Assembly: GCA_029215795.1 (NCBI GenBank)
Contig: JARDYH010000003.1
Coordinates: 259,257,562-259,321,561 of the forward strand
Source of the DNA: Anniella stebbinsi
Taxonomy: Eukaryota; Chordata; Lepidosauria; Squamata; Anniellidae
Length of the DNA stretch: 64,000 nucleotides
Direction of reading: 5' to 3'
The stretch's first letter is position 1, and each line of letters begins with the position of its first letter. Below the pieces are notes generated by a model. That model made no database searches, had not been told where the DNA came from, and was given only the letters and a program-made list of their open reading frames with translations. The position numbers and the translations under genes are program-made. Shown in pieces: positions 52,586 through 63,748 of this stretch.

Positions 52586-52629
<44 letters not shown>
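52294..52629 (+). mobile_element. R4-clade LINE 3' end with (AAT)n tail
   Basis: CCACTGGCCATGGTAGTCAAAG to GCAAAGCCATCATGTCAGTCTAG matches the 45226-45480 part of the first R4 copy. The relic reads VKEIWQREKVTIIPLVTSVTSITSK and FTENLQKLGLPKYIHTDIKKAV. Here the frame continues past the point where copy 1 diverges. The element ends in AGAAAAGAGA plus an (AAT)n tail (52586-52629). 5'-truncated. Confidence 0.85.
52586..52629. repeat. (AAT)n tail
   Basis: About 15 AAT units, the R4 element 3' tail. Confidence 0.93.
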
Positions 52630-52631
<2 letters not shown>

Positions 52632-53180
52632 TCTATACTACCCTACAATTAAAAATATCCAGAATGGTATACAATAATCTGGCCTTGTAACTAAGGCCAC
52701 ATTACTAGTTGGAATTTTATTTTTTAGTAGCCTGCATAGAGCTGGCAGGGAAGGGACAGAAAGCTCTGTCCCTGATGCAAAATCGAGCTGCATTTCTAAG
52801 CCAGGTGCAGAGGAGCCTGGCAGTCTGCTTGGCCTTTATGCTGGGTGCAGAGGAGCGACGGAACACTCCAACCGCCCTCCACCAGCCCGGTCATTTGCCT
52901 GCATGGAATTCCCAGTTGCCCATAGCCACCAGGCTGGTGCTTAAATGCGGGGCTGCAGTAGTCCATGAAACAGCACCAACTGAGAGTACAGATAACAATG
53001 GTAAAAGGCAGCACCAAAGAAACATGAAACGAAACAAAGCAGCCACAGCAGAAATAGAGAATGGGCTGTTGGTGGTTGAAGAAAACAGTACAGATCTAAG
53101 TTGATGGCTTTGTTTTTGGTAAATTGCAACGAAGCCTTTTTGTTAGGTCAAAAGGTAAACCAACCCCCAAGACACCCCAT
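52630..53180. other. No recognised feature
   Basis: A 131-codon plus frame (52709-53104) has no domain. No named repeat. Confidence 0.3.
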
Positions 53181-53312
53181 AAAATGTCTAAGAATTTTGA
53201 CACCGCTGCCACCCCAATCCCAGAAACTTCCTAGGAACTTTGACCCTACTGCCACCCCAGTCCCAGAAAATGTCTTAGAACTTGACACCACCACCACCAT
53301 GCCTAACCCCAG
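53181..53312. repeat. Minisatellite, 3 units of 43, 43 and 46 bp
   Basis: Units start at 53181, 53224 and 53267. Each has AAAMTKYCTWAGAAYTTTGA-like and CTGCCACCCCARTCCCAG-like parts. The units are well diverged. Confidence 0.8.
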
Positions 53313-54566
53313 GAAATGCTTCCCCCCCACCTGCACAAACATCCCCCACCCAAAATTGCTGGAATTGAATTGTGCTGAAAGATTCAGCACAGCTCTAATC
53401 TGGAGTGAACTGAGCAGCAATGGAGGACAGGGCCTTTTCGATCATGTCACCCTACTTATGGGACTTTCTCGCCACTCCCACCACCAGTCTTAAAGCAACT
53501 TCATTCTTCATCTCCCCCACAAATACTGAAGTAAAACTTTGCTGAAAGCTTCAGCACACCTCTAATCTGAAGAGTCTGCAAATTAAATACATGCAGACAG
53601 TTTTGAACCCAGAACATTTGGTAAATACATCTACTCACAGGCAAGCGGTCCAGCCTGCTGCTTGAAACAGCAGGCTTGGGCAGCTACTTCCAAGTAGATT
53701 TGGAACATCAGGTGGGGTCTTCTATTCCCCAAAAGATTTACACTATGGAAATTCAATACTTTTTAAAATGCCCCCAACCTGGTGTTTACCACAGCAGCCG
53801 GAGTACCGTCCCATAAGTAAACCTACTTGGACTTTGGGGTGAATGTTTGGAATATTTAAAGAAGGGCTTGGTCGGTAGGGAAGTCTGCATTGGTGAATCA
53901 TACTTGTGTGGAATTTAATTAAACTAAATGTACCCATCTCTGTTTTTCATGTTTCAGAGAACAGAAGGGCAAAAACGATTGAACGAAACGGCTTGTAAAC
54001 ATATCTGGGCGACGAATGTAAACCTTCCAATGCATAATTCACTTTAAAGGATTTGCCGTCAACAAGATGGTGGGTTTTAAAAGAATCATTTATTGGAGGT
54101 AAAACTGGGCGAGCAGGTCAATGCTCAGGGTCATCTATTCTGCCTTTTTGTTTAGGCTTCTCATCATCTCCGTCTAGACGCATAGTTACTGGGTAGGAAG
54201 GGATAACCTTCTCTTGAAACCTTGGTTGTTTGTGAAGCTCATAAGAATATTTCAAATTAATGGAGGGCAGGGAACTTTGGCAACTGCTTTCAATAGCTTT
54301 CCAACTCCAGTAAAGGAAGCAGTGCACTGATCCCAGCCTACACATGTAAAACCTGAGCAAAATAGAGGGGTACGACATTTGCTCCTGTCATTGCCTATCA
54401 AAATGAAGGAACAGAATGGGGCAGGGCAGGCACAAGCTGCAGAACAAATTGGTGGGTGACCACCTTGTTTTCGAGCTCAAGAGAGACACGCATATCGTTC
54501 CGATGGTCTCATGGAGGGCTAAAGGTTGCTTTTGAACCAGCTTTTCCCAATCTGGGGTGATATCTA
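53313..54566. other. No recognised feature
   Basis: About 1.25 kb without a gene or repeat that I can name. Confidence 0.35.
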
Positions 54567-54735
54567 AGGTGACCATATGGAAAGGAGGACAGGGCTCCTG
54601 TATCTTCAACAGTTGCATAGAAAAAGGAATGTCAGCAGGTGTCATTTGTATGCACGCAGCACCTGGTGAAATTCCCTCTACATCACAACAGTTAAAACTG
54701 CAGGAGCCCTGCCCTCTTGACCAGACACAACAGAG
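54567..54735. mobile_element. TGACC element, subfamily A, half (monomer) copy
   Basis: AGGTGACCATATGGAAAGGAG to CCTGCCCTCTTGACCAGACAC: the left half of the dimer only, ending at the internal GACCAGA. Compare the opposite-half monomer at 62108-62279. Confidence 0.85.
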
Positions 54736-54760
54736 GGAAGTCTAGTCAAAAAGACTAAAG

Positions 54761-55087
54761 CAGTGATAGACAACGTGGTACCCTTTCTTTGTACCTAGCA
54801 AGATGCTGTACACCTACCCCCTCTTTTTTTTTTTTTTAATGGTACATTGTCTTAATGGCAGCTGGGAATGCTGAGAAATAGTTTTTGTTGGTGCTGAAAA
54901 CTGCAGATTCAAAGGGGTTATATAGTGTGTTGAGGCTCAGACCCAACCTCTGCCTTGGGCTCAGTCTTTTGGACACATTACTTGTCCTTTACCATGCTTC
55001 TTATGGCAGCCATTTTGTGGTGGTGCCCAGGACAGTTTCCTCAAATTGCCAGTTATACCCATGGCCCAAAATGATTGCCTACCCCTG
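54761..55087. mobile_element. 327-bp hAT MITE, near-exact 8-bp TSD
   Basis: CAGTGATAGACAACGTGG and AAATGATTGCCTACCCCTG are the ends. GACTAAAG (54753-54760) and GACCAAAG (55088-55095) differ at one site. CA...TG ends and 8-bp duplication support hAT; GGCAGCCATTTTGTGG lies inside. Confidence 0.82.
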
Positions 55088-55117
55088 GACCAAAGGCTAA
55101 TAATAGGTGTCTCTGTG

Positions 55118-55370
55118 CAGTTGAGGCTGGTAGCTCTGATGTCAGTGGGGCGGTGAATCTGCTCCGGATTCAGGCCCTTTCTACACCATAGGGGTGTAGA
55201 GGGAGGGAGGGCGATCCCAGAAGTACCTAAAACACACCATTGGCGCACAGGGATCAGCCTGGGGCCATCCCAGGCAAACAGCCTGGTGTGGAAAGGGCCT
55301 CAGTCAGAACCAGCCAGAACTCTAAAGGAGCTATCTTGGATAGCTCCTTTAGAGTTCTGACTAGCCTCTG
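55118..55370. mobile_element. CAGTGGAGGCTGG-type hAT MITE, interrupted by a GGCC MITE
   Basis: CAGTTGAGGCTGGTAGCTCTG and GTTCTGACTAGCCTCTG are the ends. GCTCCGGATTCAGTCAGAACC is restored when 55173-55299 and one TCA are removed. The right half is shortened by deletion. Confidence 0.85.
55173..55299. mobile_element. 127-bp GGCC MITE, TSD TCA, nested in hAT MITE
   Basis: GGCCCTTTCTACACCATAGG to CCTGGTGTGGAAAGGGCC. TCA at 55170-55172 is repeated at 55300-55302. It is the short form of the 41816-42327 and 42729-43217 elements and shows their ends cleanly. Confidence 0.92.
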
Positions 55371-55372
55371 CA

Positions 55373-56693
55373 GGCTCTGGGCTTGTTGGTAGGCAAGAAT
55401 GTCCCAGCAAGGCAATTTGCTTCCTAGAGTCAAGGGTCGAGGGCCACCTAGATAGCCCGGGTATGACGTGGCTCTTCACAACCCTCTCAGAAGAAGGCAT
55501 TGTGATAAAATAGTTATTATAAATCCCCCCACAAACATTCTTTGCTAAATATTTTGGCACAGAGTCTCTCCGCTTATTAGGGGGTTGATTAATGGCCACT
55601 TTTTATCTCTTTCCCGCTCCCATCTGCCTTTCTTCCAATTTTGGATTGCTGAGTGATTAGTTTCACAGAGGAACAGATGAGAAGAACAGATGAGAAGAAA
55701 TAATGTGACAGAGAGAGGAGGGGGGGGGAATTATCCTCAAACCAAATCTGAAGCTGATTTGGAGGGGGTTCCTCCTCAGGTGAAACATCTAAGGAGTTTC
55801 AGAGGAAGGCCAAAGGAGTTTATGTAAGTATTAGTGTAATTTCCTCAAGTGTGTGTGTGTGTCATGGTGGTGGATCTGCCAATGTCTAGGCTACTCCTGA
55901 ATTTTGCCTAAAGCAATACATGAAGTGGATTTGTGGGCTGTTCCTCAGGCAGAATATCTGGGGGGGGGGAAATGTTTCAAAATGAGCCTGCCGTCATGGT
56001 GCTGCCTTGACACTGTGCTCCTGCTAAACCCTGTGATTTTGATACTGCATGGTGATGGCAGGTAAGCCCCATGAAGGAGGTATTGTGAGTTTTCTAGCGG
56101 CCATTCGCCCCCCAGCCCCCCCTGCACCTTGCCTGGCTTCTGGTAGCCAATCAGAGGTTACCTCCCCCCCCCCCCCAGAATGGCCCCAGCTCAATGCCAG
56201 AGTGAGGACAGACATCAGAAGATGCATGCTGTCCTCACTTCAGCAGGAAAAGTTGGGGAAAGTCCTTGACTTTTTCGATGGTGAACTTTGTCTATTTCCC
56301 TGCGGTGGCTGCAAATCAGCGGCTACATCATATAACCGATGCAGCGCCAATTCTCAGCTACCATGTGGCAAAGATGACGTTTAGTCAGCCCCCAGGACTA
56401 GAGATATGACTCAGACAGGGTCCACACAAAGAGAATGGAAGAAAACAAAGATCTGTGCTATCCATGGGGTTTATTATCAGGAAGAGTGACACCCATAGCA
56501 AAGTTCATGGGTACAAATGGGCCCTGCAACAAAACATCAGGATGTTCTGGGTTTGGGCCAGCCAGGCCCTCTTGCAAGATATGCCATTCCACTCCGCTCC
56601 CTTGGTTTTCTATTCCACCACCACCACCCTCCTTCTCATAGGAAGCCAGTATTCTCTGGCCACTGAGCATGCTTGACCCTATTGGGATTGTCT
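55373..56693. other. No recognised gene
   Basis: Includes a short GT run near 55850 and C/G homopolymer runs (55718, 55960, 56164). Frames at 56024-56384 overlap on both strands and lack domains. Confidence 0.35.
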
Positions 56694-56699
56694 GGGCTG

Positions 56700-57010
56700 C
56701 CCTCCTTTAGAATTTTTTAATTTTTTCCTCAGGAATAAAGAAATGAAGTCTCAAGAAGCTGGAAAAAAATGTAGTTTTATCCTAAGCCAGTAGCGCTACA
56801 TGTTTCGGTTCAGGAGTTAGTTTTTGTTTTAATATAAATGCCTGCAGAGATCTCTGAAAAAAGATTGAACCTGATAGGGCTGCTTCTTGGAATAAAACTA
56901 CACCCCCCCCCCCCCAATATTCTGAGATATCGTCCCATTAGATCGTTTTGGATATTCTCCGGTTCTGTTTTACCCGAACTTTTTCTTTAACATTTTTTTA
57001 AAAATATAGA
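56700..57010. repeat. Foldback repeat, unclassified
   Basis: Left arm GGAATAAAGAAATGAAGTCTC and GTAGTTTTATCCTAAG; right part CTTGGAATAAAACTAC and ATTCTGAGATATCGTCCCATT is its approximate complement, with the centre near 56830. Related to 35660-35860 and 36300-36450. Terminal repeats and target duplication not resolved. Confidence 0.5.
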
Positions 57011-57136
57011 TACTTTTGCGAACTGCTGGATTCCGCCAAGACTGCTGATTCATCCTTCTTAGGCAAGGGTAGTGCTCTTCTGACCACATAAGGATCTGTG
57101 CACAAAAAACGAGTTCACTCTTGGTATATAGGATGC

Positions 57137-57302
57137 CAGTGGAGACTCGTGACTCCAATGTCAGTGGGGCGATGAATCTGCTCTGGGTTTCAGTCAGAAC
57201 CAGTCAGAACTCATAAGGCCCTATCCAAGGCACTGAATCTATTTTAGGGATAGGGTTCAGCATTCACAGCCCCATCAAAATTGGAGTCACCAGCTTTCAC
57301 TG
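57137..57302. mobile_element. CAGTGGAGGCTGG-type hAT MITE, copy
   Basis: CAGTGGAGACTCGTGACTCC to AGTCACCAGCTTTCACTG, with GTTTCAGTCAGAACCAGTCAG inside. No clear 8-bp duplication. Confidence 0.78.
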
Positions 57303-57553
57303 AGCCTAGCTTTCTCCCTGATACGCTAGTTTTCTAAGAGAGGGTTGTTTCTTGTGTGTAGCATAATCCTGTGAGCCCCCACTCCAACCACAGTCTGAAG
57401 TGGCGCAACCCAGACACAGGTTCACTCTCAATTCTCTGACAAACCAAGCAACCTGTTGTTAGTTTCTGAGCTTCCTTACATGAACAGATGCAATGCAGAC
57501 TTCCCCATCATGGTGCCCTCCAGATGTTTTGGACCAGGTGAATGGTCAGGGAT

Positions 57554-57640
57554 CAGTGGAGGTGGGTGTCTCCGATTTCAGTGGGGCAGCGAATCCACTC
57601 TGGTTTTCAGTCAGAACCACTCAGAACTGTAGAGCTATCC
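57554..57640. mobile_element. CAGTGGAGGCTGG-type hAT MITE, left half
   Basis: CAGTGGAGGTGGGTGTCTCC, GGGGCAGCGAATCCACTC and TTTTCAGTCAGAACCACTCAG; the right half is missing after CTATCCAAGC. Confidence 0.75.
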
Positions 57641-59499
57641 AAGCTTGGGCAAGGCTCGTATAATATTATCAGAGCCATGAGAGTTTTGTTGCTTCCTTAA
57701 AAACAACCCCCCCTCCAAAAAACCTTCTTGTATAAATTCTGTAAGCTGCATTTTGTCGTAAGTAACTGCAATGCGTTTTGCTTTTAAATATGATCTTTGC
57801 CTAGATCTTCTGCCTGAGGAATAAATTCACCTCGCCAGGGTTCATTCCATTGTTAAACTACTGATAATCCATCCCCATAAAATTACACTGTCAAGGGAGG
57901 AGATCCTTTGTAATTATGCTTAAGTGATGTGGTCTTTGAAGGCTGCAATCCTATACTCACCTACTGGGAGCAAGCCCCATTGAACTGAATGGCACTTACA
58001 TCTGAGACGCGCCTAGGATTGCACTGAAAGGTACCAGCTTCTGTCGCACCGCACTGCCCCCATATTCTTACTAATGTGACTTTGATAGACAGGCTGAGAA
58101 GCCGCAATTTGCATCCAAAGGGAGAAGAAACCCCAATAGTTTTATTTCAGCCATGACATGGTTAAGTGTCAGCGGTAGTCGTTGTGTTACAGAACTGGGG
58201 GGGAAAAAAATCTATAAAAAAACTCTGGCTGCGTCAGTCTGTGTGAAATAAATGGGAACTTTAAGAAACGGACTTGCTATTGAGAAATCCAACCCAGTGA
58301 GCTGTCTCCATTTATTCTCATTAGTTGTTCTCATTCTGTTGCACTCCATAAGGACCATTTGCCTGTTGTGGTGGTGGTGGTGGTGGTGTTTTTTTTTAAA
58401 AAAACAACAACAACAACTTCATCTGAGACTCCCCCTCCCCATCTGCCTTTGAAGAAAAACTCCACAATTTACCCTGTGAGTGCGCATGCAAACCACCAGC
58501 TTCTTGGTATGAAGGAAAACATACACGCACATCGCATCTCTGCGTAGAAGCGCTTTCATCCAGATGAAAATGTGGCCAGATTTCCAACTCTCCAGTTCAG
58601 TGCCCTGCTCTTTGGCAAGCGCACTCGCTCTGTTCAGTTTTACTTGCATTCATTAAACAAGCACTTTTAGGGAGATGTGCCAGGCTTTCTAACATCAATT
58701 GCTTGGGGGAGGACCCCTCCCCCCCGTTGCCACCAAGGGAAACTTGGTTTAAAACTGTATCGGAGCCGGCACCTTATCTTTTCCGACCTCAACCATCGCA
58801 AAATGTTATCTTTTGGGGTGGGGGAGGCATGGCCAAGCGTCGCAGTGGTCTCAGAGGAGTCAACCACCCCTGTTGGAGCTCCTCTAAAAGTGGCCGGCAA
58901 GATTTATTTATCAAAGGAGGATCGGTCTAGGCAGGAGCCAAAACTGGCGTGCAACTTGGCAGCGTCTTTCCCTGCTTCTCCTTCTTTACTCACAGTTCGG
59001 TGGAATTCCTGGGGATGTCCCTGGGGATGGTGGTCACCCTGCTTTCTTGGCAGATGAAGGCCATCGTATCCGAGCACCGGCAGAGGGGATGCTTGCACCC
59101 TGAGCAAGCGCCCAAGAGAAGCAAGAGGCTGAGGCAGAGCAGAGCCATGCTTGCCTCTACATTGCCACTGAAAGGAAAGTTCCTCCTGCCTCACACTATC
59201 ACTCCCTCCACTGAAGCCCCGCCTTCCAGGGCTGTGGGGGTGAGTCATGTGATGTCCAAGGAATGACTTGCCTACACATGGCCTACACTCCATCAGGGTC
59301 TCAGGGGAGGTGGGGGAGATGAGAACGATGCACCTGGGAATGGGAGCATTTGCCTGCCATGCTTAATGTGGCTGGGGAAGGTTTTTGAACCGGTTTGAGA
59401 GATCTCCCCCGCATACCTTCTAATGACAGTTTCGCAGAGAAACCAACTGGGGATTTTCAGTGCTGCTGAGAGAACCCGGCAGTCTGCATGTGCTTGCTA
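57641..59499. other. No recognised gene or repeat family
   Basis: About 1.9 kb. A (GGT)n run lies at 58369-58388, next to a T-run and CAA units. Overlapping frames at 58667-59293 (up to 129 codons minus) have no domain and are likely chance in a GC-richer stretch. Confidence 0.35.
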
Positions 59500-59830
59500 A
59501 CTTGGAATTGGAATCCTGATTATGTTTGCACAGTGGCCAAACAGCTGCTTATGGGAAACCCAACAACTGGTGAACATAGGCCTCTCATCCCAGAGGTAGC
59601 ATTTAGCCATCAGAACTAGTAGCCATTGATAGCCTTTTCCTCCAAAAATCTGTCCAATCCCCTTTGAAAGCCATCCAAATTCGTGTCCATCATTACATCT
59701 TGTGGAAGTGAGTTCCACAGTTCAACTCTGTGCTGTGTGAAGAAATTCTTCTTTTTATCTGTCTTGAATCTCCCACCAATCAGAATCATGGGATGACCCT
59801 GGGTTCTAGTATTATGAGATCTAACTAGAT
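59500..59830 (-). mobile_element. CR1 LINE 3' fragment
   Basis: TGCACAGTGGCCAAACAGCTG, TAGCCTTTTCCTCCAAAAAT, CATTACATCTTGTGGAAGTGAG and CATGGGATGACCC are the minus-strand CR1 3' UTR and C-terminus. Both ends are eroded (no GAACATAAGA start; truncated after ATTATGAGA). Confidence 0.87.
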
Positions 59831-60004
59831 CCCTGATCTAGCCCAGTGTTGTCTGCACTGATTGGTAGAAATTCCTCAAGGAAGGTATCTTTCTTATCAC
59901 CCAGTGCATGAAATCTTTTAAAATTGAGATGCTAACATGTCAAAACCAACATGTTCTAGCTATTGTACCATGCTGATTTAAGCCCCACAACCAGAAGGTG
60001 GGCA

Positions 60005-60340
60005 TGTATGAGAAATCTGTGTCAGTTCGTTTTGGACCAGCATTTACCTAATTTGCACTTCCTAGAACTGAACACAGATCTGAATGCAATCTGAGATTGA
60101 AGTTCACACATTTCCAAACTTGCAATATGATCTGGGGAACAAAACAAAACAAAAAGTGTTCAGAAAATGCGCTTATTTGAAAAATGCACATTAAATAATG
60201 TGTACGCTAGAAAAATATGCACAAATGCACTTTAATCCATGGCAGAAAAATGCATGCATTTAAAAATGTTTACACATGATGCCAATGTTTGGGAAAATGC
60301 GCACAAAATAACACCTCAATTTTAGTGCAAAAAGAATACA
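60005..60340. mobile_element. Probable hAT interior with iterated AAAATGCRCA motifs
   Basis: AGAAAATGCGCTTATTTG, AAAAATGCACATTAAATAATG, AAATATGCACAAATGCAC and GAAAATGCGCACAAAAT are spaced repeats of one motif. The type resembles subterminal repeats of hAT elements; ends not resolved. Confidence 0.4.
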
Positions 60341-60345
60341 AGAAC

Positions 60346-60945
60346 ATAAGAAGAGCCAAGCTGGATCAGACTCAGGCCAGATCTACACCAAGAAGGATAT
60401 AGTGGTATATCGTATGTGTCAACGTGCCCCAACAATTGTCAGTACACTTCAATACCACTATTAAGCCGTAGTGTGGCTCCTGCCTTTTATATATGCTTCC
60501 ATACTGCTATATCCCGCATGGTGTAGATCTGGCCCAAGAGCCCATCTCATCCAGCACTCTGTTCACACAGTGGCCAACCAGCTGCTGACCAGAAACCCAC
60601 AAGTAAGACATGGTGCAACAGCACCCTCCCACCTGTGTTCCCCGACAACTAGTGTATACAGGCTTACTGCCTCTGATATGGAGGTTGCATTTAGCCATCA
60701 GGACTAGTAGCCCTTGATAGCTTTTTCCTCTAGGAATTTATCCAACCCCTTCTAAAGCCATTCAAATTGGTGGCCATCATCACATCTTGTGGTAGTGAAT
60801 TCCAAAGTTTAACTATGTGCTGTGTGAAGAACTCCTTCCTTTTATCTGTCCTGAATCTCCCACCAATCAGCCTCATGGGATGACCCCAGGTTCTAGTATT
60901 ACAGGAGAGGGAGAAAAATGTCTCCCTATCCACATTGTCCACATC
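60346..60945 (-). mobile_element. CR1 LINE 3' end, split by a MITE
   Basis: AGAACATAAGAAGAGCCAAG start and minus-strand relics TDKRKEFFTQHIVKLWNSLPQDVMMATNL and REIFFSL-like sequence. Interrupted at 60375-60534 within the 3' UTR. 5'-truncated near 60945. Confidence 0.9.
60375..60534. mobile_element. 160-bp GGCC MITE nested in CR1
   Basis: GGCCAGATCTACACCAAGAA to GCATGGTGTAGATCTGGCC. CA flanks both sides (60373-60374, 60535-60536). If the duplication was 3 bp, the third base has changed (TCA versus CAA). TATAGTGGTATA / TATATGCTTCC parts are weakly complementary. Confidence 0.85.
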
Positions 60946-60950
60946 AAGGA

Positions 60951-61247
60951 AAAAACAAAGCTCAGAATTCAATACTTACATGAGTTGACCAGGTGGAATT
61001 CAGAGGATCTCAATGACTCCAGTTTGGCTGATTCGCACATCACTACCAGCAGGTGAGATAGGGTAACCCCCTCCCCCCCATTTCTGGGTTGGTCCATTTC
61101 AGTGAAAGAGTGTAACCATATGATCGGATGCTCTTCCAAACCAAGAAAAAAATCCAATAAAAATCCATGCATATAGAAAACTAGTATGCCAAGCAGGGTT
61201 GTTTTTATTTGCAGGGGATTTGATTTTTCATTTGTTTGGAGGAACAT
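60951..61247 (-). repeat. Left arm of a diverged 300-bp inverted repeat
   Basis: Pairs with 61797-62103. Shared blocks (minus strand): CTGCAAATAAAAACAACCCTG, CTAGTTTTCTATATGCATGG, and TAGTGATGTGCGAATCAGCC; the last resembles TAGGGGTGTGCA hAT ends. A 92-codon minus frame (60969-61247) has the peptide HLLVVMCESAKLE, which recurs in the other arm. Confidence 0.8.
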
Positions 61248-61796
61248 TCAAGGACGGGCGATATCCAAACAGCCCTCCCCACAAATGCCATCTAAAGTGG
61301 CACAGCCCAGTTGCTGGTGTATAACCTGAACTGCTGTTTGGGGAAAACCTTTGGTTGTGCTTCGAGCACTTCCAGATCATACACTGAAAGGTGCCCCATA
61401 AATATCCTTCGAGATTTTACCGGCTGCCATTCATTTCAAAGCTTGCCAAGAATGCCGGCAGTGTACATAAACAAACAAGCAGGCACACAGTAGTCTGACC
61501 TGAAAGCGGTCTAAATGCTGCCAGACAAAGAAAAATTACTCCTGGGGAATGTGCTTTTGGTGTTGCTTAGGTGCTAAGAATGGCCGTGTGGTTGAGGCTT
61601 GACTATTTAACAGCTTTCAGGGGACCTCAGAATGGGAACACCAAAGAGTTGTGATGCAACTGAAACCAATAATTCACCAAGGGCTGAAACGGAGTCACCG
61701 AAGTGTGGGTTTGAAGGTCATCAAGGACCTTTGCAGCCATTTTCTCTCTGTTTTAAAATGTTTGGCCAACGCCAATTTAGGTTATGCGGCTTTTTA
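61248..61796. other. Spacer between the inverted arms
   Basis: About 550 bp without a recognised gene or repeat. It may be host DNA enclosed by two opposite copies of one repeat. Confidence 0.35.
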
Positions 61797-62103
61797 AATA
61801 CTTCAAACAAACCATGGATAAAATTCTCTGCAAATAAAAGCAACCCTGCTTCACATACTAGCTTTCTACATGCATGGATTTTTATTTGACCCCCCTTGTT
61901 TGGAGGAGGAGCTATCATATGATCACACACTTTCTCTGAAATGGATCAACGCAGAAACTGTATTATTTCCCCTACCATCTCATCTGCTGGTAGCGATGTG
62001 TGAATCAGCCAAATTTGAGGTCGTTGAGGTTTTCCAGTTTCTACATGAAAGCCTTTTCCAACTCATCTCCGTATCAAATTGTGAGCTTTGTTTCTTCTGG
62101 TAA
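61797..62103 (+). repeat. Right arm of the inverted repeat
   Basis: CTGCAAATAAAAGCAACCCTG, CTAGCTTTCTACATGCATGG and TAGCGATGTGTGAATCAGCC in the same order as the left arm read backwards. The plus frame 61870-62103 contains HLLVAMCESAKFE and ends in ELCFFW, against ELCFF in the left arm. Confidence 0.8.
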
Positions 62104-62107
62104 AGCT

Positions 62108-62279
62108 AGAGTGACCAGATACAAAAGAGGGCAAATCTCCTCCAGCTTGAACTGTTGTGATGAAGAGGCAATTTCACCAGGTGCTGCATGCATAACAATG
62201 ACACCTGCTGAAATTCCCTTTTTCTATACAACAGTTAAAAATACAGGAGCCCTGTCCTCCTTTCCATATGGTCACCCTA
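62108..62279. mobile_element. TGACC element, subfamily A, stand-alone monomer
   Basis: AGAGTGACCAGATACAAAAG to TTTCCATATGGTCACCCTA, about 172 bp: exactly one half of the dimer form, with its own inverted TGACC/GGTCA ends. Confidence 0.88.
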
Positions 62280-62300
62280 TTAATATTTTTTTGCAAGCAA

Positions 62301-62301
62301 A

Positions 62302-62340
<39 letters not shown>

Positions 62341-62480
62341 TGTATCCTGCCTTTTCCCCAATTGTAGGACTCAAGGCAGCTTTACAAATTTAAAACATAT
62401 ACAATTAAAATATATAAATAGAAATATACACAAGTTAAAAATATAATTAAACCCATTGTAATATTAAAACATTTAAAATA
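62301..62480 (-). mobile_element. L2-like LINE 3' tail
   Basis: (ATT)n at 62302-62341 followed by TGTATCCTGCCTTTTCCCCAA and ACTCAAGGCAGCTTTACAAA, the complement of the L2-like 3' terminus seen at 20850-20930. Confidence 0.75.
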
Positions 62481-63532
62481 CAAATGACAATAAAACAACA
62501 ATGCATGAAAAGAGGTCCAGACTATTCCCCAAATTTCCCTAATATAATGCATTTTTATGTTATTCCCACAATATATGCATTTTGTACACTTTTAATTGGA
62601 GAAATCCATTGGAAAATTCAGATAAGTGCACATTTTGAAGGATCAGTGCGTTTTAGTTTGCGTAGTGGTTCAAAAGTGTGTAATTGAATGAATTTCTCTC
62701 CCATCTCTATTATAAGTGTAAGATTTTTCCTCACTTTGGATTCCTGCACAAGTTAAGCTTGAATCACTACTCTTTTCTTTCCTGCCCTTACATCAAACTT
62801 TCAAGGTACCCTGCATTGCACATACGTCTTCCTCATTTCTTGACCCTTGACCCGAGACTGCTTGGGGGGGAAACCAGCTCGGCATGAAAGAAGGAAAAAC
62901 TCAGCACTGACAGCAACTTGAAAGGCAAAGAACAGCCTTCCGGGAACTGCATTTTATCCTGACACTTAATGAAATAAATAGAGAGGTAAAGATGACAAAT
63001 TGACATTGGTTAAACTCTCCCCAAAAAGATGCAAATGAGGAACTAATCCCTGTAGTGGACTGATGAAAAAGAAGGAAAATAAGAAAGCATTGTGCAATTA
63101 CTGAAGGTTATTACTGTTGATAGAAGACAGTAAGAGCAGCCTAATTGCTTGGCAAGAATTGAAAGATGCTGGTGATGAGGACTGAAGTTGGAAACCTCAG
63201 GGCTGGCTTAATGGGGAAACAGAAATCAAAAGTCAGAGCAAACTGCTGTCTGACTTTCCCACTCAGAGAGGTTAGTTGGGGGTTGGGAGTGGATCTGCAG
63301 GTCAGAGAGTCAGGCCTGGCAAGATCAGGTGCATTGGCAGTCATGAGATGTAGGGTGGAATCAGTCCCCCCCCTACAGCAATGCAATGGTGGTGGTGCTC
63401 CCATAGCTAGGCCTGGTGCCATCTCAGATCACATCTCATAATGCTTCACTCTGAGGAAGGGCATGTACATCCCTCCTCAGATCAAGGTATTATGGGACAA
63501 GATGCAAGATGGATCCAGTTGGACTCAACTTA
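62481..63532. other. No recognised gene
   Basis: 62510-62700 has iterated ATGCATTTT-type motifs (compare 60005-60340). 62700-63530 is unassigned. Confidence 0.35.
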
Positions 63533-63748
63533 GGCCATTGCTACACCAGAATGGCCCCCGGCTAGTCCCTGTGAGTCCAAAGGATGCATAGGGACTTCCG
63601 GGGGCAGGGAGGGGGATTGCCATGGGATTTGCCAGGGATAAGGGATCCCTGGAAAATCCCAATTTTACCACAGTCCCGGGAAGTTCGCGGGACCACTGGA
63701 GATGTAACTGCCCATCCCGGCTGCTGCCGCGCATACTCCTTTTCATTA
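63533..63748. mobile_element. GGCC...CTACACC element, left part
   Basis: GGCCATTGCTACACCAGAATGG with CAAAGGATGCATAGGGACTTCC and CCGGGGGCAGGG match the left third of 172-654 and 41816-42327. Interrupted at 63748 by the GC-rich TGACC element. Confidence 0.8.

Noticed and set aside
58667..59293. Possible exon (frames of 126-129 codons on both strands)
   Set aside because: Overlapping frames on opposite strands without a domain; no supporting splice layout.
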